NCBI GenBank assembly: GCA_016219645.1
Contig: JACRLR010000056.1
Span: 1-62,211 of the forward strand
Direction: 5' to 3'
DNA from: Nitrospirota bacterium
GTDB taxonomy: Bacteria > Nitrospirota > Nitrospiria > Nitrospirales > Nitrospiraceae
DNA length: 62,211 nt
The translations under genes were made by a program, and so were the position numbers. The notes under the pieces were generated by a model. That model was given only the letters and a program-made list of their open reading frames with translations. It did no database searches and was not told the DNA's origin. Shown here piece by piece: positions 49,031 to 58,343 of the stretch. How positions within the stretch are numbered: position 1 is the first letter of the stretch; the number at the start of each line of letters is the position of its first letter.

Positions 49031-50257
49031 TTATCCTTCTACCTTTGGCCCAAGCGTCCTTTGATTTGCACGATTCCAGAAATACATGATGATCTTCCAG
49101 GCTTCCTGAAGGCCGGGAGACCAATCGTCCCACGACCAAATGTCTCCTTTCACCCGCCAGCGAAAGCCATCAAGAACGAAATCCATACACTCTCTCCACT
49201 TTGACGGCAGCGGCACGCTGCTGATGGGAAAATCGTGTCGGAGCACCAGTTCCAGGCGCTTGAGATCGGCCTGCAAATATCGGCTAGCGACCTTCTGGCG
49301 ATAAGGCCTGTCGTAGTGGACTGGCTCCCCCAGCTGGCTCTGGTAGAGCCAGAACGGAAATTCCATCCCTGCGTGCAACGACCCGGGGAGTGACGCCCAA
49401 AAACGGCCGTTCACCTCCATTAAGACAACGTCCCTGGTGCCTGGCATGGCCTTCCACTCGACCTGCGCAACACCTTCCCATCCCATGGCTCGAAGGAAAC
49501 GGACGGAGTAGTCCTGCACGTTCGGCCAGATCGGCATGCTTTCATACCGCACCGGCACACCCCCGGTCGGCATGAACTCCCGGCCGCGGTGATACTGGTA
49601 GCAGGCCAGCGGCTGGCCACGATGCATGAGCACGCCGAACCCGATCCCGTGCCCCACATAGAACTCCTGCACAATCGGCACAACCAAATGCCGAAAGTAG
49701 ATGGCCAGGAGTTTTCGGAGCGCATCTTCGTCGGCCACGAACGTGACCTTGAAGTCGCCGGATGACGCTGATGTGCCATGAGGTTTTTGATTGGGTTTCA
49801 CGACGACTGGAAAGTGAAGCCCCGCTATGCGCGCATCTACCTCCTGCATTGAGATTGGAACCATCGTTTTGGGAATCGGAATCTCATGCTGCTGGGCCAG
49901 CAAATACTGACTACGTTTATCAAGGGCCAGCGACACCGCCTCGCGGGAGGCCATGGCCAGCGGCGCAACGGACTCGATCATTTCCCTGTGCTCGTTCAGT
50001 ACAGCCACCGTAGACTCGACAACCGGCATCACTAAACGGACCTGAAATCGCCTGGCCGCCTCACAGATCGACTCCACGAATGCACCCGCTTGCTCAAAAG
50101 GCGAAGGATAGACCCATTGGGCTGCCGCATAACGGGAAGAGAACCCCAGACTGTTGGGGTCCGGCCCCGCTGCCACGACTGAGACACCACGCCGGCCGAG
50201 TGAACGGATTACTGCCAGCCCTTGTCGCTGATCCGCTCCTGTGACTAACACGTCCAT
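49031..50257 (-). CDS. CarB-like ATP-grasp carboxylate-amine ligase
   Basis: 408 residues. Pre-ATP domain VLVTGADQRQGLAVIRSLG, lysine in FPVVVKPNQKPHG, VQEFYVGHGIGFGVLMH, and metal ligands in VLMEVNGRFWASLPG. It is clearly homologous to the ATP-grasp half of the 34909 fusion: both have MEVNGRFW followed by an FP-WLYQ segment, and both share the VFP/VMPV and YPSP turns. It would join a carboxylate to an amine or similar nucleophile through an acyl phosphate. It is six bases upstream of the CapK gene. Confidence 0.85.
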   Translation of the reverse strand: MDVLVTGADQRQGLAVIRSLGRRGVSVVAAGPDPNSLGFSSRYAAAQWVYPSPFEQAGAFVESICEAARRFQVRLVMPVVESTVAVLNEHREMIESVAPLAMASREAVSLALDKRSQYLLAQQHEIPIPKTMVPISMQEVDARIAGLHFPVVVKPNQKPHGTSASSGDFKVTFVADEDALRKLLAIYFRHLVVPIVQEFYVGHGIGFGVLMHRGQPLACYQYHRGREFMPTGGVPVRYESMPIWPNVQDYSVRFLRAMGWEGVAQVEWKAMPGTRDVVLMEVNGRFWASLPGSLHAGMEFPFWLYQSQLGEPVHYDRPYRQKVASRYLQADLKRLELVLRHDFPISSVPLPSKWRECMDFVLDGFRWRVKGDIWSWDDWSPGLQEAWKIIMYFWNRANQRTLGPKVEG

Positions 50258-50342
50258 CTTCTTGTTTAACCCCGCTCACTAGAAAGTTCGGTCACTGGCC
50301 CACAACATTCCACATCTCCTGACCACCAGAGCATCGCTCGAC

Positions 50343-51380
50343 CTACCCGCTCGTCGTTAACGGAAGCCAGAGGTCTTTCATGTTCTTGGCCAGCGAATTG
50401 AAACTCGGGCGAAGATGCTCCAACACTCCGGTCACCCGTTGAACCTGGCGCCCCCCGAAACCAGATTTGAACCGGTATAATCCATGCGCGAGGGATTCCG
50501 GATCAGCGGAAGAAGCCGGAACTCCTCCGAGGTTGAACTCCCGACAACCCAGTTCCATGCAGCGACTGAAGACCTTCCAAAACAACAGCGCCGGCGCATC
50601 CATCTCAAACCCTTTCGGTTCACTTCCGCCAAGCACATAGAAGGCCCGTCCCGAATACATCGAGATGAACGCGGCCGAAATAGCGTGCCCTTCATGCCGC
50701 ATGATGAACAGGCGACCTAGATTTCTTTCAAAGTACCGCCGACCCATCTGTTCGTAATAGGCTTCGTGCTGCAGGCCGAAATACTCGCCCCGTGCCGTTC
50801 TTCGGTCGCGCGAACCGATCTGGAGCCTCCTCAACTCCTGCATAGCCTCGGCTGTGCAGACCTCCTCCAAGACCAGACCATGCCGGCCGGCTTTCTTGAT
50901 CTTCCTCTGATGGTGTGTCGAAAGCTGCTTCCACCGCTCCTCTTCAGACCTCGTCAGATCGACAATGCACTCAACCCTTGGTGTGATCATCAGACCCAGG
51001 CGGTCCAGATCGGCAACCATCATCCCGGCATAGTGAGACTGGATCGTGAGTCCACGATATCCTCCGGCCTTCGCAAACTCGACCAACAGGCTGATCATCC
51101 GGCTGGCTAGTTGGACGTCATTCCCTTGAACCGCGGGGAATGTCTCAAAATCCAGTCTCCTTGAAAAATGCCCGATCACCGGCCTTGAAGAGCGGCGCTC
51201 GATTCCAAGCGCGATCCCGACGCACCGGCCCTGTTCATCCAGTCCTCGGAAAAACAATGGGTAGACATGCTCCGATCGACAAATCTCGGCCCACTCCTGG
51301 CTGTGATAGATATTGCCCTCGAACCGCTCAACCCATCGGGTCCATTCCGGTCCGGCTGACCTTCCGACTTCAAGCCGCAT
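50343..51380 (-). CDS. FemAB/GNAT-like acyltransferase
   Basis: 345 residues. A GNAT fold of the FemX type: NIYHSQEWAEICRSEHVYPLF at the start, LSTHHQRKIKKAGRHGLVLEE in the middle (the basic stretch common to FemAB proteins), FISMYSGRAFYVLGGSEP, and FNLGGVPASSADPES near the end. It overlaps the upstream GT4 by 11 bases. It may transfer an amino acid or acyl group to an amino sugar. It is distinct from the XrtA-type FemAB at 40255. Confidence 0.75.
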   Translation of the reverse strand: MRLEVGRSAGPEWTRWVERFEGNIYHSQEWAEICRSEHVYPLFFRGLDEQGRCVGIALGIERRSSRPVIGHFSRRLDFETFPAVQGNDVQLASRMISLLVEFAKAGGYRGLTIQSHYAGMMVADLDRLGLMITPRVECIVDLTRSEEERWKQLSTHHQRKIKKAGRHGLVLEEVCTAEAMQELRRLQIGSRDRRTARGEYFGLQHEAYYEQMGRRYFERNLGRLFIMRHEGHAISAAFISMYSGRAFYVLGGSEPKGFEMDAPALLFWKVFSRCMELGCREFNLGGVPASSADPESLAHGLYRFKSGFGGRQVQRVTGVLEHLRPSFNSLAKNMKDLWLPLTTSG

Positions 51381-52770
51381 GTCCTGATCCTCCTACCCGT
51401 TCAGCGCGTTCCGCCTGGCCGCCGAAGCTATCCAGATATTGCGCGAGACGTCGTGTCAGAGATTGAATCTCGTACTCGGAGACTGGACCTTTGCTCTTGG
51501 AGTCGATCGACAAGCAGTCTGGACTCATGGATCGAAGCAGAAACTCCTTGATCCCTGCCGTATCGGAAGGGCGAAACGCCGCTCCAACCCCGGTAGAGCG
51601 AACCAGGTCGCACGTCGCTCCATCCTCTGCCAAAGCCAGGATTCTGGTCCCAGTTCCCATATAGTCGTAGGCTTTCGCCGGAATCTGATACGGCTGGTTC
51701 GGCGCTAAGAGCAGCGCGAGTTGGCTTTGCTTAACCATCTCGATCGCCCGCTTATATGAAACCGGTTTCAGGACCTCCACAATCCCTTCTAACTGATAGT
51801 CGTGCACGATCTCCCCTGTGGGTCTGCCATCAATGACCTGACAATGTCCTATCAATCGAATCCGGATCGATTGGGCATCAATCCGTTCCTCATGGATCAG
51901 CTCATGAACAGCCTGAAACACCGGCTCTGGTGTCCTTCCGAAATACAGGGTCCCGGTATAGGTGATCGTAAAGACCTTTTCCTTCTTCACAGGGCCGAAA
52001 CTTGAGAACAATTCCCCATCGAATCCGTTCGTGATACAGACACACCGGTCAGACAGCTGAGAGCCATACGCCTTTCTGAAGGCCTCGGATAACATCTCGG
52101 TATTCGCCACGAGCAAATCGGCTTTCTCAACCACTCTCCGTTCCAGCCATCGCTCGATTCCCAACGACACCGCACAGGTCACGTACAGTTTCTTGGAACC
52201 CCCGGTCATCCATGGATCCCTGAAATCGGCAATCCAGCGCACACCCGTAATAGCCTTGAGCAACCATCCGACCAGATTGACCGAATACGGTGGGCTCGAC
52301 GTGAAGATACAGTCGATCTTCTCTCGTTTGATAATACGAACGCCTTGAATCACAGCAGGCAAGACCCAGTTCCTCTGCTCGTCCGGAAGCGACAAAAAAG
52401 ACAGGATGTATCGACGGAGTTTCTGAGACCAGGTCTCGGCGACGCGACTGGATGATTGACCAGGTCCAGTACCGCCGTCTGATCGAGTGACCGATTCACT
52501 TGATTTTCTGAACAGCCAGTGCGCTATGCGTTTGATTCCCACATAGGCTTGTGAGACTGTGGGCATCCTGCCAGCCTTGAAAATCTTGACGGAACCAACG
52601 CACTTCAGCTTCTCAGGATCTGCTGTATCAAGATATTCGTCTTTCAAGGTCAGGACGTAGGGAATCCATCCGAAGCGGGGCAGGTGCCTGGAAAAATTTG
52701 CACATCGCAGACCGCCCACCTCCACGCTGGGCGGATAATGATAGGAAATGAGCAGTACCTTCTTGCCCAT
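51370..52770 (-). CDS. Glycosyltransferase, GT4 family
   Basis: 466 residues. The N-terminus (VLLISYHYPPSVEVGGLRCA) and WIADFRDPWMTGGSKK are typical of the WcaI/WbuB-like GT4 subgroup. The donor half has TYTGTLYFGRTPEPVFQAV, LEGIVEVLKPVSYKRAIEM and IPAKAYDYMGTGTRILAL. An extra linker with SESVTRSDGGTGPGQSSSR sits before the first Rossmann half ends. It lies inside the comAB-ligase group, so it probably makes the glycoside that is decorated there. Confidence 0.87.
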   Translation of the reverse strand: MGKKVLLISYHYPPSVEVGGLRCANFSRHLPRFGWIPYVLTLKDEYLDTADPEKLKCVGSVKIFKAGRMPTVSQAYVGIKRIAHWLFRKSSESVTRSDGGTGPGQSSSRVAETWSQKLRRYILSFLSLPDEQRNWVLPAVIQGVRIIKREKIDCIFTSSPPYSVNLVGWLLKAITGVRWIADFRDPWMTGGSKKLYVTCAVSLGIERWLERRVVEKADLLVANTEMLSEAFRKAYGSQLSDRCVCITNGFDGELFSSFGPVKKEKVFTITYTGTLYFGRTPEPVFQAVHELIHEERIDAQSIRIRLIGHCQVIDGRPTGEIVHDYQLEGIVEVLKPVSYKRAIEMVKQSQLALLLAPNQPYQIPAKAYDYMGTGTRILALAEDGATCDLVRSTGVGAAFRPSDTAGIKEFLLRSMSPDCLSIDSKSKGPVSEYEIQSLTRRLAQYLDSFGGQAERAERVGGSGHAA

Positions 52771-52776
52771 GGACGG

Positions 52777-53841
52777 TTACCGACTGAACAATGATTGGAG
52801 TATCCGCGGGGCAGGCTCGGGAAAAGATTCCCAGGCCGCGTCATAGTGGTGATGCAGCCCGGGTGTCGTATTGACCTCGTTGATCACCCCTCCGCTCTTG
52901 TCCAAAGGAACCGTGGGATCGACCGTGATGAAATCCACCCCGACCAGGCGCGAGTTCAGAATCTTGGCCGCTGCCTCTGCATTATGTCTCAACGAGTCGC
53001 AGATGAGATGAGTCACGACATCGTTGTAGACGGTCCGAACCTCGACGCACTTCCTCCGGGGATCGTTCACGCTTTTGACGAGGACGGCCTGTCCATGGAG
53101 GGGCACCGATTCCAATGAGAGCCCTTGATAATCGAGGGTGAAGAGGCAATCGCGATCGGCATCAAGGGGCTGCTCACCTCGACTCCTCCGGAATTCATTG
53201 TCCACCTGAAGCAGGCTGGCTATCGTTGAGACTCCATCCCCGACCAGTCTTGGCCCTGTCCGACGGACAGCATGGACCAATTCGCCATCTAAGACCAGGA
53301 GACGGTAGCACTCTCCGGGGATCATCGGCTCAATCAAGAGATCCGAGCAATAGAGAGACGCTAGAATGGAGGCTGTCTTCACCTCACTCTCCGTCAAAAT
53401 ATGGGTCGTGACACCTTGACCGGACGAGGTTCCATTCGCGGGTTTGACGACACACCCTTTCGGATGGCTTTTGAGAAATTCGGCGGCTTGTTTCCAGTCG
53501 TCGAGTTGGTATGTCCGATGCTCCGGCACCCGGAGTCCACGTTCGGCGAATAGCTGGTAGACCAACGGCTTCATGCCGGCGATCTCAAGCGTAACCGGAT
53601 TATCGAACTCCAGCTTGTCGTTGAGAATCCTGGTTTTCTTTCCATTCAGCTCCAGTTCCCAAACCGAATCCGCCAAGACTGTAAAGCGAGCTCCGACCTT
53701 CGCTGCCACATTTCTCCAGATCTCCTGATATTCTGAAACGCGGTGATGGACATACGTTTGCCCGGCAGAATTCCGTTTCTCCTCCCAGATCTTGCGGATC
53801 CTGGCGGCTAGTCGTTCTACTCTCAGCAGGCGTCGTCCCAT
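52777..53841 (-). CDS. RimK/cyanophycin-synthetase-like ATP-grasp ligase
   Basis: 354 residues; AGAGGGG stands just upstream of ATG 53841. The ATP-grasp core has CVVKPANGTSSGQGVTTH (Lys and the glycine-rich loop), LLIEPMIPGECYRLLVLDGE, RRTGPRLVGDGVSTIASLL and the metal ligands in INEVNTTPGLHHHYD. RLVGDG..TI..L and NTTPG are typical of cyanophycin-synthetase/GshF-type ligases that form amide bonds at a carboxylate. Ten bases after the LarA-like gene. Best guess: it links the hydroxy acid (or an amino acid) to an acceptor. Confidence 0.82.
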   Translation of the reverse strand: MGRRLLRVERLAARIRKIWEEKRNSAGQTYVHHRVSEYQEIWRNVAAKVGARFTVLADSVWELELNGKKTRILNDKLEFDNPVTLEIAGMKPLVYQLFAERGLRVPEHRTYQLDDWKQAAEFLKSHPKGCVVKPANGTSSGQGVTTHILTESEVKTASILASLYCSDLLIEPMIPGECYRLLVLDGELVHAVRRTGPRLVGDGVSTIASLLQVDNEFRRSRGEQPLDADRDCLFTLDYQGLSLESVPLHGQAVLVKSVNDPRRKCVEVRTVYNDVVTHLICDSLRHNAEAAAKILNSRLVGVDFITVDPTVPLDKSGGVINEVNTTPGLHHHYDAAWESFPEPAPRILQSLFSR

Positions 53842-53850
53842 CTTCCCCTC

Positions 53851-55185
53851 TCAATCACCAGAGGCCTGATCTTGGCCAAGCGGCGCGTCGAGGCATTGCA
53901 GTGAGCCGCACGGGTAGATCCGGACTTTCACGCTGCTCTTTAACGCAAAGCGGGCCTGGATCCCCTTGAGCACAGCATCCCATGACTGTACGATCCGCAC
54001 CCCCTCAAGATCCTGCATCGCAACACCAGCCCCTGCAGGTCGATACACCCACAGAGGTTCGACTTGCGGAGCGACGGAAACACTGGCATGAGACTGAGTC
54101 TGTCGATGATTTCGAAAGAACATGTTCTTGATGAGCTTCTGCATGATAACACCTGGAGACATCACGGAAATTCTGTTGTACAGTTCGCGATATTCTCGGA
54201 TCCGATCACTCAGCCCCTGTTGAAATAATCCGTGATGGCCCAGCCCTTCATGCATCGACCCGATCACAACCTTCATGGCGCTACGGGGAGCACAACGGAT
54301 CGGTTTCATCGCCTTCCTGACGAACGTGTAGGACACGTCGGATGGATAGGAATTGACGATCACGACATCCGCATCCTCAGGCAGCGGGGCCGTGTAGCGC
54401 TTCTTCGAGAACTCGGCTGCCTGGGGATAGTAGGTATAATGATCTCCCGCCAGGAGTTGGACCACTTCCATGCGATCGTTGATGTGAACGGTATAGATCG
54501 TGTTCAATCCGGCCATGCGCGCAATCTCAGTCACGTCTTTCCGGAAGTCATTATCGATGTTATAGGAGCCTCCGACGCCTTTGTGCCGGAAATGCAATGT
54601 CCGGATAGTCTTGCGGCCCGAGACCCCCAGCATGAGCTTTCCACCGCCCCCAAATCCGGTCGTGTGTTGGGGATAGACACCTCCGATTCCAACGATCAGA
54701 TCAGCCTTGCACAGTTCACCATTGACATAGACCGGCGTTCCAAATGACGTCGTCCCGATGAGTTTCGCACCGCGTAGATCGCTGTGGACGATCACCTGGC
54801 AACGTGCGTAGGCCGGCTGGCCTATCTTGCTTGCCAGAGCCGTCGCGTCTTGGTGACCGTGGGTGCCCGTCGCCACGAGAATCCGGATGTCATGCGGCTG
54901 AATCCCGGCTGCCTCAAATTCCTTGAGTAAGAACGGCAGAATCCTGAAAACCGGCGTCGGTCTCGCCAAGTCGTCCACGACGATGACGGGGCGCTTTTTT
55001 CCTCTTGCCAACTCGCTGAGCGTCGGCTGCCCGATCGGCCGACGGATTTGCTCGGCAATCTCTTCGTCGGTCAACGGAGGAGGCGTATCCGGCCAGTAGG
55101 TCACAACATCCCAGGAGTCCGGGAAGGTGAGTTGGATGGACCGATCGTGATACCAGGCACCAGTTCGAAGTTCGATTTCCTGCAT
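53851..55185 (-). CDS. LarA-like protein (nickel-pincer 2-hydroxyacid racemase superfamily)
   Basis: 444 residues from ATG 55185 (MQEIELRTGAWYHD), four bases after the acyltransferase stop; the frame is open 95 codons more over the neighbour, but that part is not conserved. Superfamily motifs: VVDDLARPTP (69-78), VATGTHGHQD (104-113, His109), VYPQHTTGFGGGGK (170-183), then His198/His201. In Lactobacillus LarA, the PHYFAGFSGGPK motif holds a catalytic His174 and the cofactor-bearing Lys184; here the Lys is kept (183), but the equivalent His is Gln173, with His174 one place later. The enzyme would invert the C2 centre of a hydroxy acid. Cofactor genes larBCE are not in the window. Confidence 0.8.
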   Translation of the reverse strand: MQEIELRTGAWYHDRSIQLTFPDSWDVVTYWPDTPPPLTDEEIAEQIRRPIGQPTLSELARGKKRPVIVVDDLARPTPVFRILPFLLKEFEAAGIQPHDIRILVATGTHGHQDATALASKIGQPAYARCQVIVHSDLRGAKLIGTTSFGTPVYVNGELCKADLIVGIGGVYPQHTTGFGGGGKLMLGVSGRKTIRTLHFRHKGVGGSYNIDNDFRKDVTEIARMAGLNTIYTVHINDRMEVVQLLAGDHYTYYPQAAEFSKKRYTAPLPEDADVVIVNSYPSDVSYTFVRKAMKPIRCAPRSAMKVVIGSMHEGLGHHGLFQQGLSDRIREYRELYNRISVMSPGVIMQKLIKNMFFRNHRQTQSHASVSVAPQVEPLWVYRPAGAGVAMQDLEGVRIVQSWDAVLKGIQARFALKSSVKVRIYPCGSLQCLDAPLGQDQASGD

Positions 55186-55189
55186 CGCT

Positions 55190-56341
55190 TTACTCCCTAG
55201 CAGCCCCGGCCAATGCCGGCTCGCAGACAGGCATGACTCCATGGATTCGATAAGGGAAATTCCGCTTGAGCCTGTTGATAGGCCTTTCGAAGAGAAACCA
55301 CGACAGGGACGCTGCCAGAATCGCCAAGACCGTATACATGAGGAACCCGATTCCGGCTGGGATCTCATCCGTGTCAATCCCATAGGCCCGAAGAATAGAT
55401 GGAATCGGCTTGTGGAGAAGATATAATCCGTAGCTAATTTGCCCCAAATAAACCAGCGGGGCTGAGCCAAGGAATCGCCCGATCAGCCCTTGGAATCCCT
55501 GAGCTGCACGGAGCACCACCCACCCACAAAGCAGCGTCTCAGCGGACATTTCTAGGATCAGCCAGTTCGTTGAGCCGATCCCGATTGCTCGAAGCCCTAC
55601 CACCACACAGAAAAGAGGCAGCCCGGCCCAGATGAGCCAATCGGAAATACGGCTCTTTGCAACAGACAGCAGCCCATGTTGATGAACGACATAGGCCAGC
55701 AGCCCCCCCAAAGCCAGTGTGTCCATACGGGATAGAGTGAAGAACCGGATCGCCCGTTCCGACACTTCGTTCAGACCAAGGATCACCTTGGCCGTGGGAC
55801 CGATCGCGACCGACAGTAAAAGAACGGGCAATAGAAACCGTCGAGGGGTCAATAGAATGACCCATGGCCAGACGAGATAAAACTGCTCTTCAATCGACAA
55901 CGACCACAGATGGGAGATGGGTCCTTCCCAGTTGTTATCGATCAAGACGCGAAACAGGTTCAGCGTGTATGTCCACAACCACGGAGTCAGCTCATCGACA
56001 AAACTCGGGGCCGTCAAGGCGTAACAGAGGAGAAAGGCAAAATACAGGGGGAAAATACGAAGGGCACGACGTATGTAGAACTGCCTCAGTGTAAGGAAAA
56101 GACCCTGCTCCCCTCCTTCTATATACCGCCGACCGCGCAGCAGAATATCCGTGATGAGAAAGCCACTCAGGACAAAGAATAGATCCACACCGAAATTGTT
56201 CCAGGGGAAGCCGCCTTGAAAGCTCCACGGAATCCAGTGGCTCACAAACACCATCATCACGGCACAGGCTCGGACTCCATCGAGCTGAGGCATGTAGGGA
56301 CGTAGCCCTACCGAACTGACATCGGATCCGGCAATCCCCAC
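55190..56341 (-). CDS. Acyltransferase 3 family membrane protein
   Basis: 383 residues from GTG 56341, chosen because GTAGGAG lies six bases upstream and the earlier frame overlaps the ATP-grasp gene. It starts with YMPQLDGVRACAVMMVFVSH, the conserved first helix with R and H of the family, followed by FGVDLFFVLSGFLITDILLRG and then about nine more helices (SHLWSLSIEEQFYLVWPW, VYLGQISYGLYLLHKPI). These enzymes transfer acetyl or other acyl groups to sugars across the membrane. In this context it could attach the acid made by the comAB genes. Confidence 0.88.
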   Translation of the reverse strand: MGIAGSDVSSVGLRPYMPQLDGVRACAVMMVFVSHWIPWSFQGGFPWNNFGVDLFFVLSGFLITDILLRGRRYIEGGEQGLFLTLRQFYIRRALRIFPLYFAFLLCYALTAPSFVDELTPWLWTYTLNLFRVLIDNNWEGPISHLWSLSIEEQFYLVWPWVILLTPRRFLLPVLLLSVAIGPTAKVILGLNEVSERAIRFFTLSRMDTLALGGLLAYVVHQHGLLSVAKSRISDWLIWAGLPLFCVVVGLRAIGIGSTNWLILEMSAETLLCGWVVLRAAQGFQGLIGRFLGSAPLVYLGQISYGLYLLHKPIPSILRAYGIDTDEIPAGIGFLMYTVLAILAASLSWFLFERPINRLKRNFPYRIHGVMPVCEPALAGAARE

Positions 56342-56349
56342 CGTATCTC

Positions 56350-57573
56350 CTACCTCTTTCCCGCACCCGACCGCTTTAGCCCCCAGGAAGCGAGCCGTTT
56401 CAGGAGGGTCCAGGCCATTTTCACGAACGGATAGGGGTCTCTCCAATTGAACCAGGCCGCTTCCTCTACCCCCTTGAATGAGCGGACCCAATCCCCGAAG
56501 CGCAATGTCCCCTCTTGATAGTAGTCATGTGAGGACGTCAGATCGTAATCTTCGATGAGCCAGCGGCGGCCTTCTCTCGGAATGATCATCGGGAGCGGCT
56601 GGCCGGTGAGATCCAGATAGAGTGCTTTGACAACATCCATGTCGCCTTCGGCGACGAAGAGCCGGAACGCTTGGCCGACTCGTGGATTGATATCGAGAAC
56701 CTTATATTGGCCGTCACGAGCATCGAATCGATACCCGATATCAAGCACGCCACGATAGCCAATCGCCTTCATGAACTGCGTGGTCAACTTGGCAACGGTC
56801 TCATTCCAGCGACATTCTCCAAGCGACGTACAGCCGACATGGACCGGAAACTGACGAATCTTGTACCCGGTTAAGCCGATCCGGCAGTCTGAGGTTTGAT
56901 CAAAATATCCGTTGAACATGAAAATCTGGTCGTCTCCACCGGGGATGTACTCCTGAAGCATCAGATTTGGGAAACCCGGCTCCTCCATTTCCTTGTACAG
57001 TTCAACCAGCTCATTCGGCGAATAGACTGTGACCATCTTCTTTTTGTTCCGCGCCTGAAGGCGATTTCCATAAATCCCCTTCAGCATCAAGGGAAACTTC
57101 ACTTTGTTCAGGGACGATTCAACATCCGCAAGAGATTCAGGAAAGAGGGTAAACGGTGTCGGCACGCCATGCCGGCCAACTAGCTCGTACATCCCTTTCT
57201 TGCTGATCAGCTCACGTAGCACGGCAGGCGAGTTATTCGGGAACATGAACCATCGGCTCAACGCTTCGGCATACTCCGCGACAAAGACAGCGGTCTCGTC
57301 CGAGGTTGGGATCAGGATCGACTGCCGCCCGATTTCCTCCCCTACCCTCAACAGCTGTTCGACAAACTGTTCCGGACGACGTTCATCCAGCCCGTAGAGA
57401 AAACGCTTCTTGCAGTATCGCGAGAGCAACCCGGGTGCATGAGGATCGGCATCAACCCCATAGATCGAGATGCCCTGCTCTCCCAGGCTGCGCATAATAG
57501 CCAGCGCCCCCAGTTTGCAGTTCACCACTACAACCGGTGTCGTGATGTTCTGAATTTGCAATGTATTTCTCAC
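56350..57573 (-). CDS. ATP-grasp ligase
   Basis: 407 residues from GTG 57573; a TTG four codons in with AGGTGA upstream is another possibility. ATP-grasp pattern: VVVNCKLGALAIMRSLGEQG, FPLMLKGIYGNRLQA, LMLQEYIPGGDDQIFMFNGY and KVLDINPRVGQAFRLFV (Asp/Asn metal ligands). It differs from the CarB-like pair at 34909 and 49031. It comes 19 bases after comB, and so is the most likely first user of sulfolactate (inference), by making an acyl phosphate and coupling it to an amine. Confidence 0.8.
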   Translation of the reverse strand: MRNTLQIQNITTPVVVVNCKLGALAIMRSLGEQGISIYGVDADPHAPGLLSRYCKKRFLYGLDERRPEQFVEQLLRVGEEIGRQSILIPTSDETAVFVAEYAEALSRWFMFPNNSPAVLRELISKKGMYELVGRHGVPTPFTLFPESLADVESSLNKVKFPLMLKGIYGNRLQARNKKKMVTVYSPNELVELYKEMEEPGFPNLMLQEYIPGGDDQIFMFNGYFDQTSDCRIGLTGYKIRQFPVHVGCTSLGECRWNETVAKLTTQFMKAIGYRGVLDIGYRFDARDGQYKVLDINPRVGQAFRLFVAEGDMDVVKALYLDLTGQPLPMIIPREGRRWLIEDYDLTSSHDYYQEGTLRFGDWVRSFKGVEEAAWFNWRDPYPFVKMAWTLLKRLASWGLKRSGAGKR

Positions 57574-57592
57574 CTTTGTGACCCGGACAGCG

Positions 57593-58333
57593 CTACGATA
57601 CAGAGATTCGTTGCGTTTCTCGTCGGTCTGCCGCAGGAACTAATCTTCCATTGATCAACGAAGGGACCATGTCCAGATCATCGAAGTGGCTGAGCACAAA
57701 CTCCAAATCCACTTCCTGGCCAGACTGCCGCAGATAGGCTGCGCTCCGCCCGGATCGCACTGTTTCTGGACTCTTTCCGCTCCAACGGGAGATATAGAGG
57801 CTGGTCATCTCGGTTTCCGGGACATAGCCCGACCCAACCAATCGTTCAGCAATCCAGGCACAGGCCATCTGGTCTTCCCGGCGAAACTGGTTCCGAGTTC
57901 CAGCCCCCAAAACGGCAATCCGACTATGCCGACCAATCAAGTGGCGGGCGACGGCGGAAAGGTTCCTGAAGCAGGCGATATACACAGCCTCCGCGCCAGC
58001 CGCATTCAGCATGAGCTGCGTTCCCGAAGAAGACACCAGCACCATAGGGCGATCGACATCGGTTCGCTTCGCAATCTGGGCCGGGCTGTTGGTCAGATCG
58101 AAGCCAACCGGCATGTTTCCACCCAGTTCTCCGACTAAGAGTGGCTCCTTGAGCATCGACGCAATGCGGAATGCATCATCGGTCGTCTGCGCCGGAAAGA
58201 CCTTCCGTCCAAGGCTGACCGCAGTGGTCGCCGTGGTCGTCGCCCGGATCACATCTACCGCCACAATGGCATACCCTTCTCTGTAACGCGCCGCGCTTTC
58301 CGGAAACGAGTCGATGATGACTGCGCCTTTCAT
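57593..58333 (-). CDS. comB: 2-phosphosulfolactate phosphatase (ComB family)
   Basis: 246 residues from ATG 58333 (MKGAVIIDSF), with AAGGAGG five bases upstream. ComB motifs: VAVDVIRATTTATTA (25-39), LVGELGGNMPVGFDLTNSP, VLVSSSGTQLMLNA and an acidic C-terminus (FVLSHFDDLDMVP). The family hydrolyses 2-phospho-3-sulfolactate to 3-sulfolactate in coenzyme M synthesis, and makes sulfolactate in some bacteria. It directly follows the ComA homologue (10 bases), which supports a real two-step pathway. Confidence 0.88.
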   Translation of the reverse strand: MKGAVIIDSFPESAARYREGYAIVAVDVIRATTTATTAVSLGRKVFPAQTTDDAFRIASMLKEPLLVGELGGNMPVGFDLTNSPAQIAKRTDVDRPMVLVSSSGTQLMLNAAGAEAVYIACFRNLSAVARHLIGRHSRIAVLGAGTRNQFRREDQMACAWIAERLVGSGYVPETEMTSLYISRWSGKSPETVRSGRSAAYLRQSGQEVDLEFVLSHFDDLDMVPSLINGRLVPAADRRETQRISVS

Positions 58334-58343
58334 TATTTCCTCC

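Noticed and set aside
55186-55470. N-terminal extension of the LarA-like frame
   Set aside because: It lies inside the acyltransferase gene, has no LarA homology and a good internal start exists at 55185.
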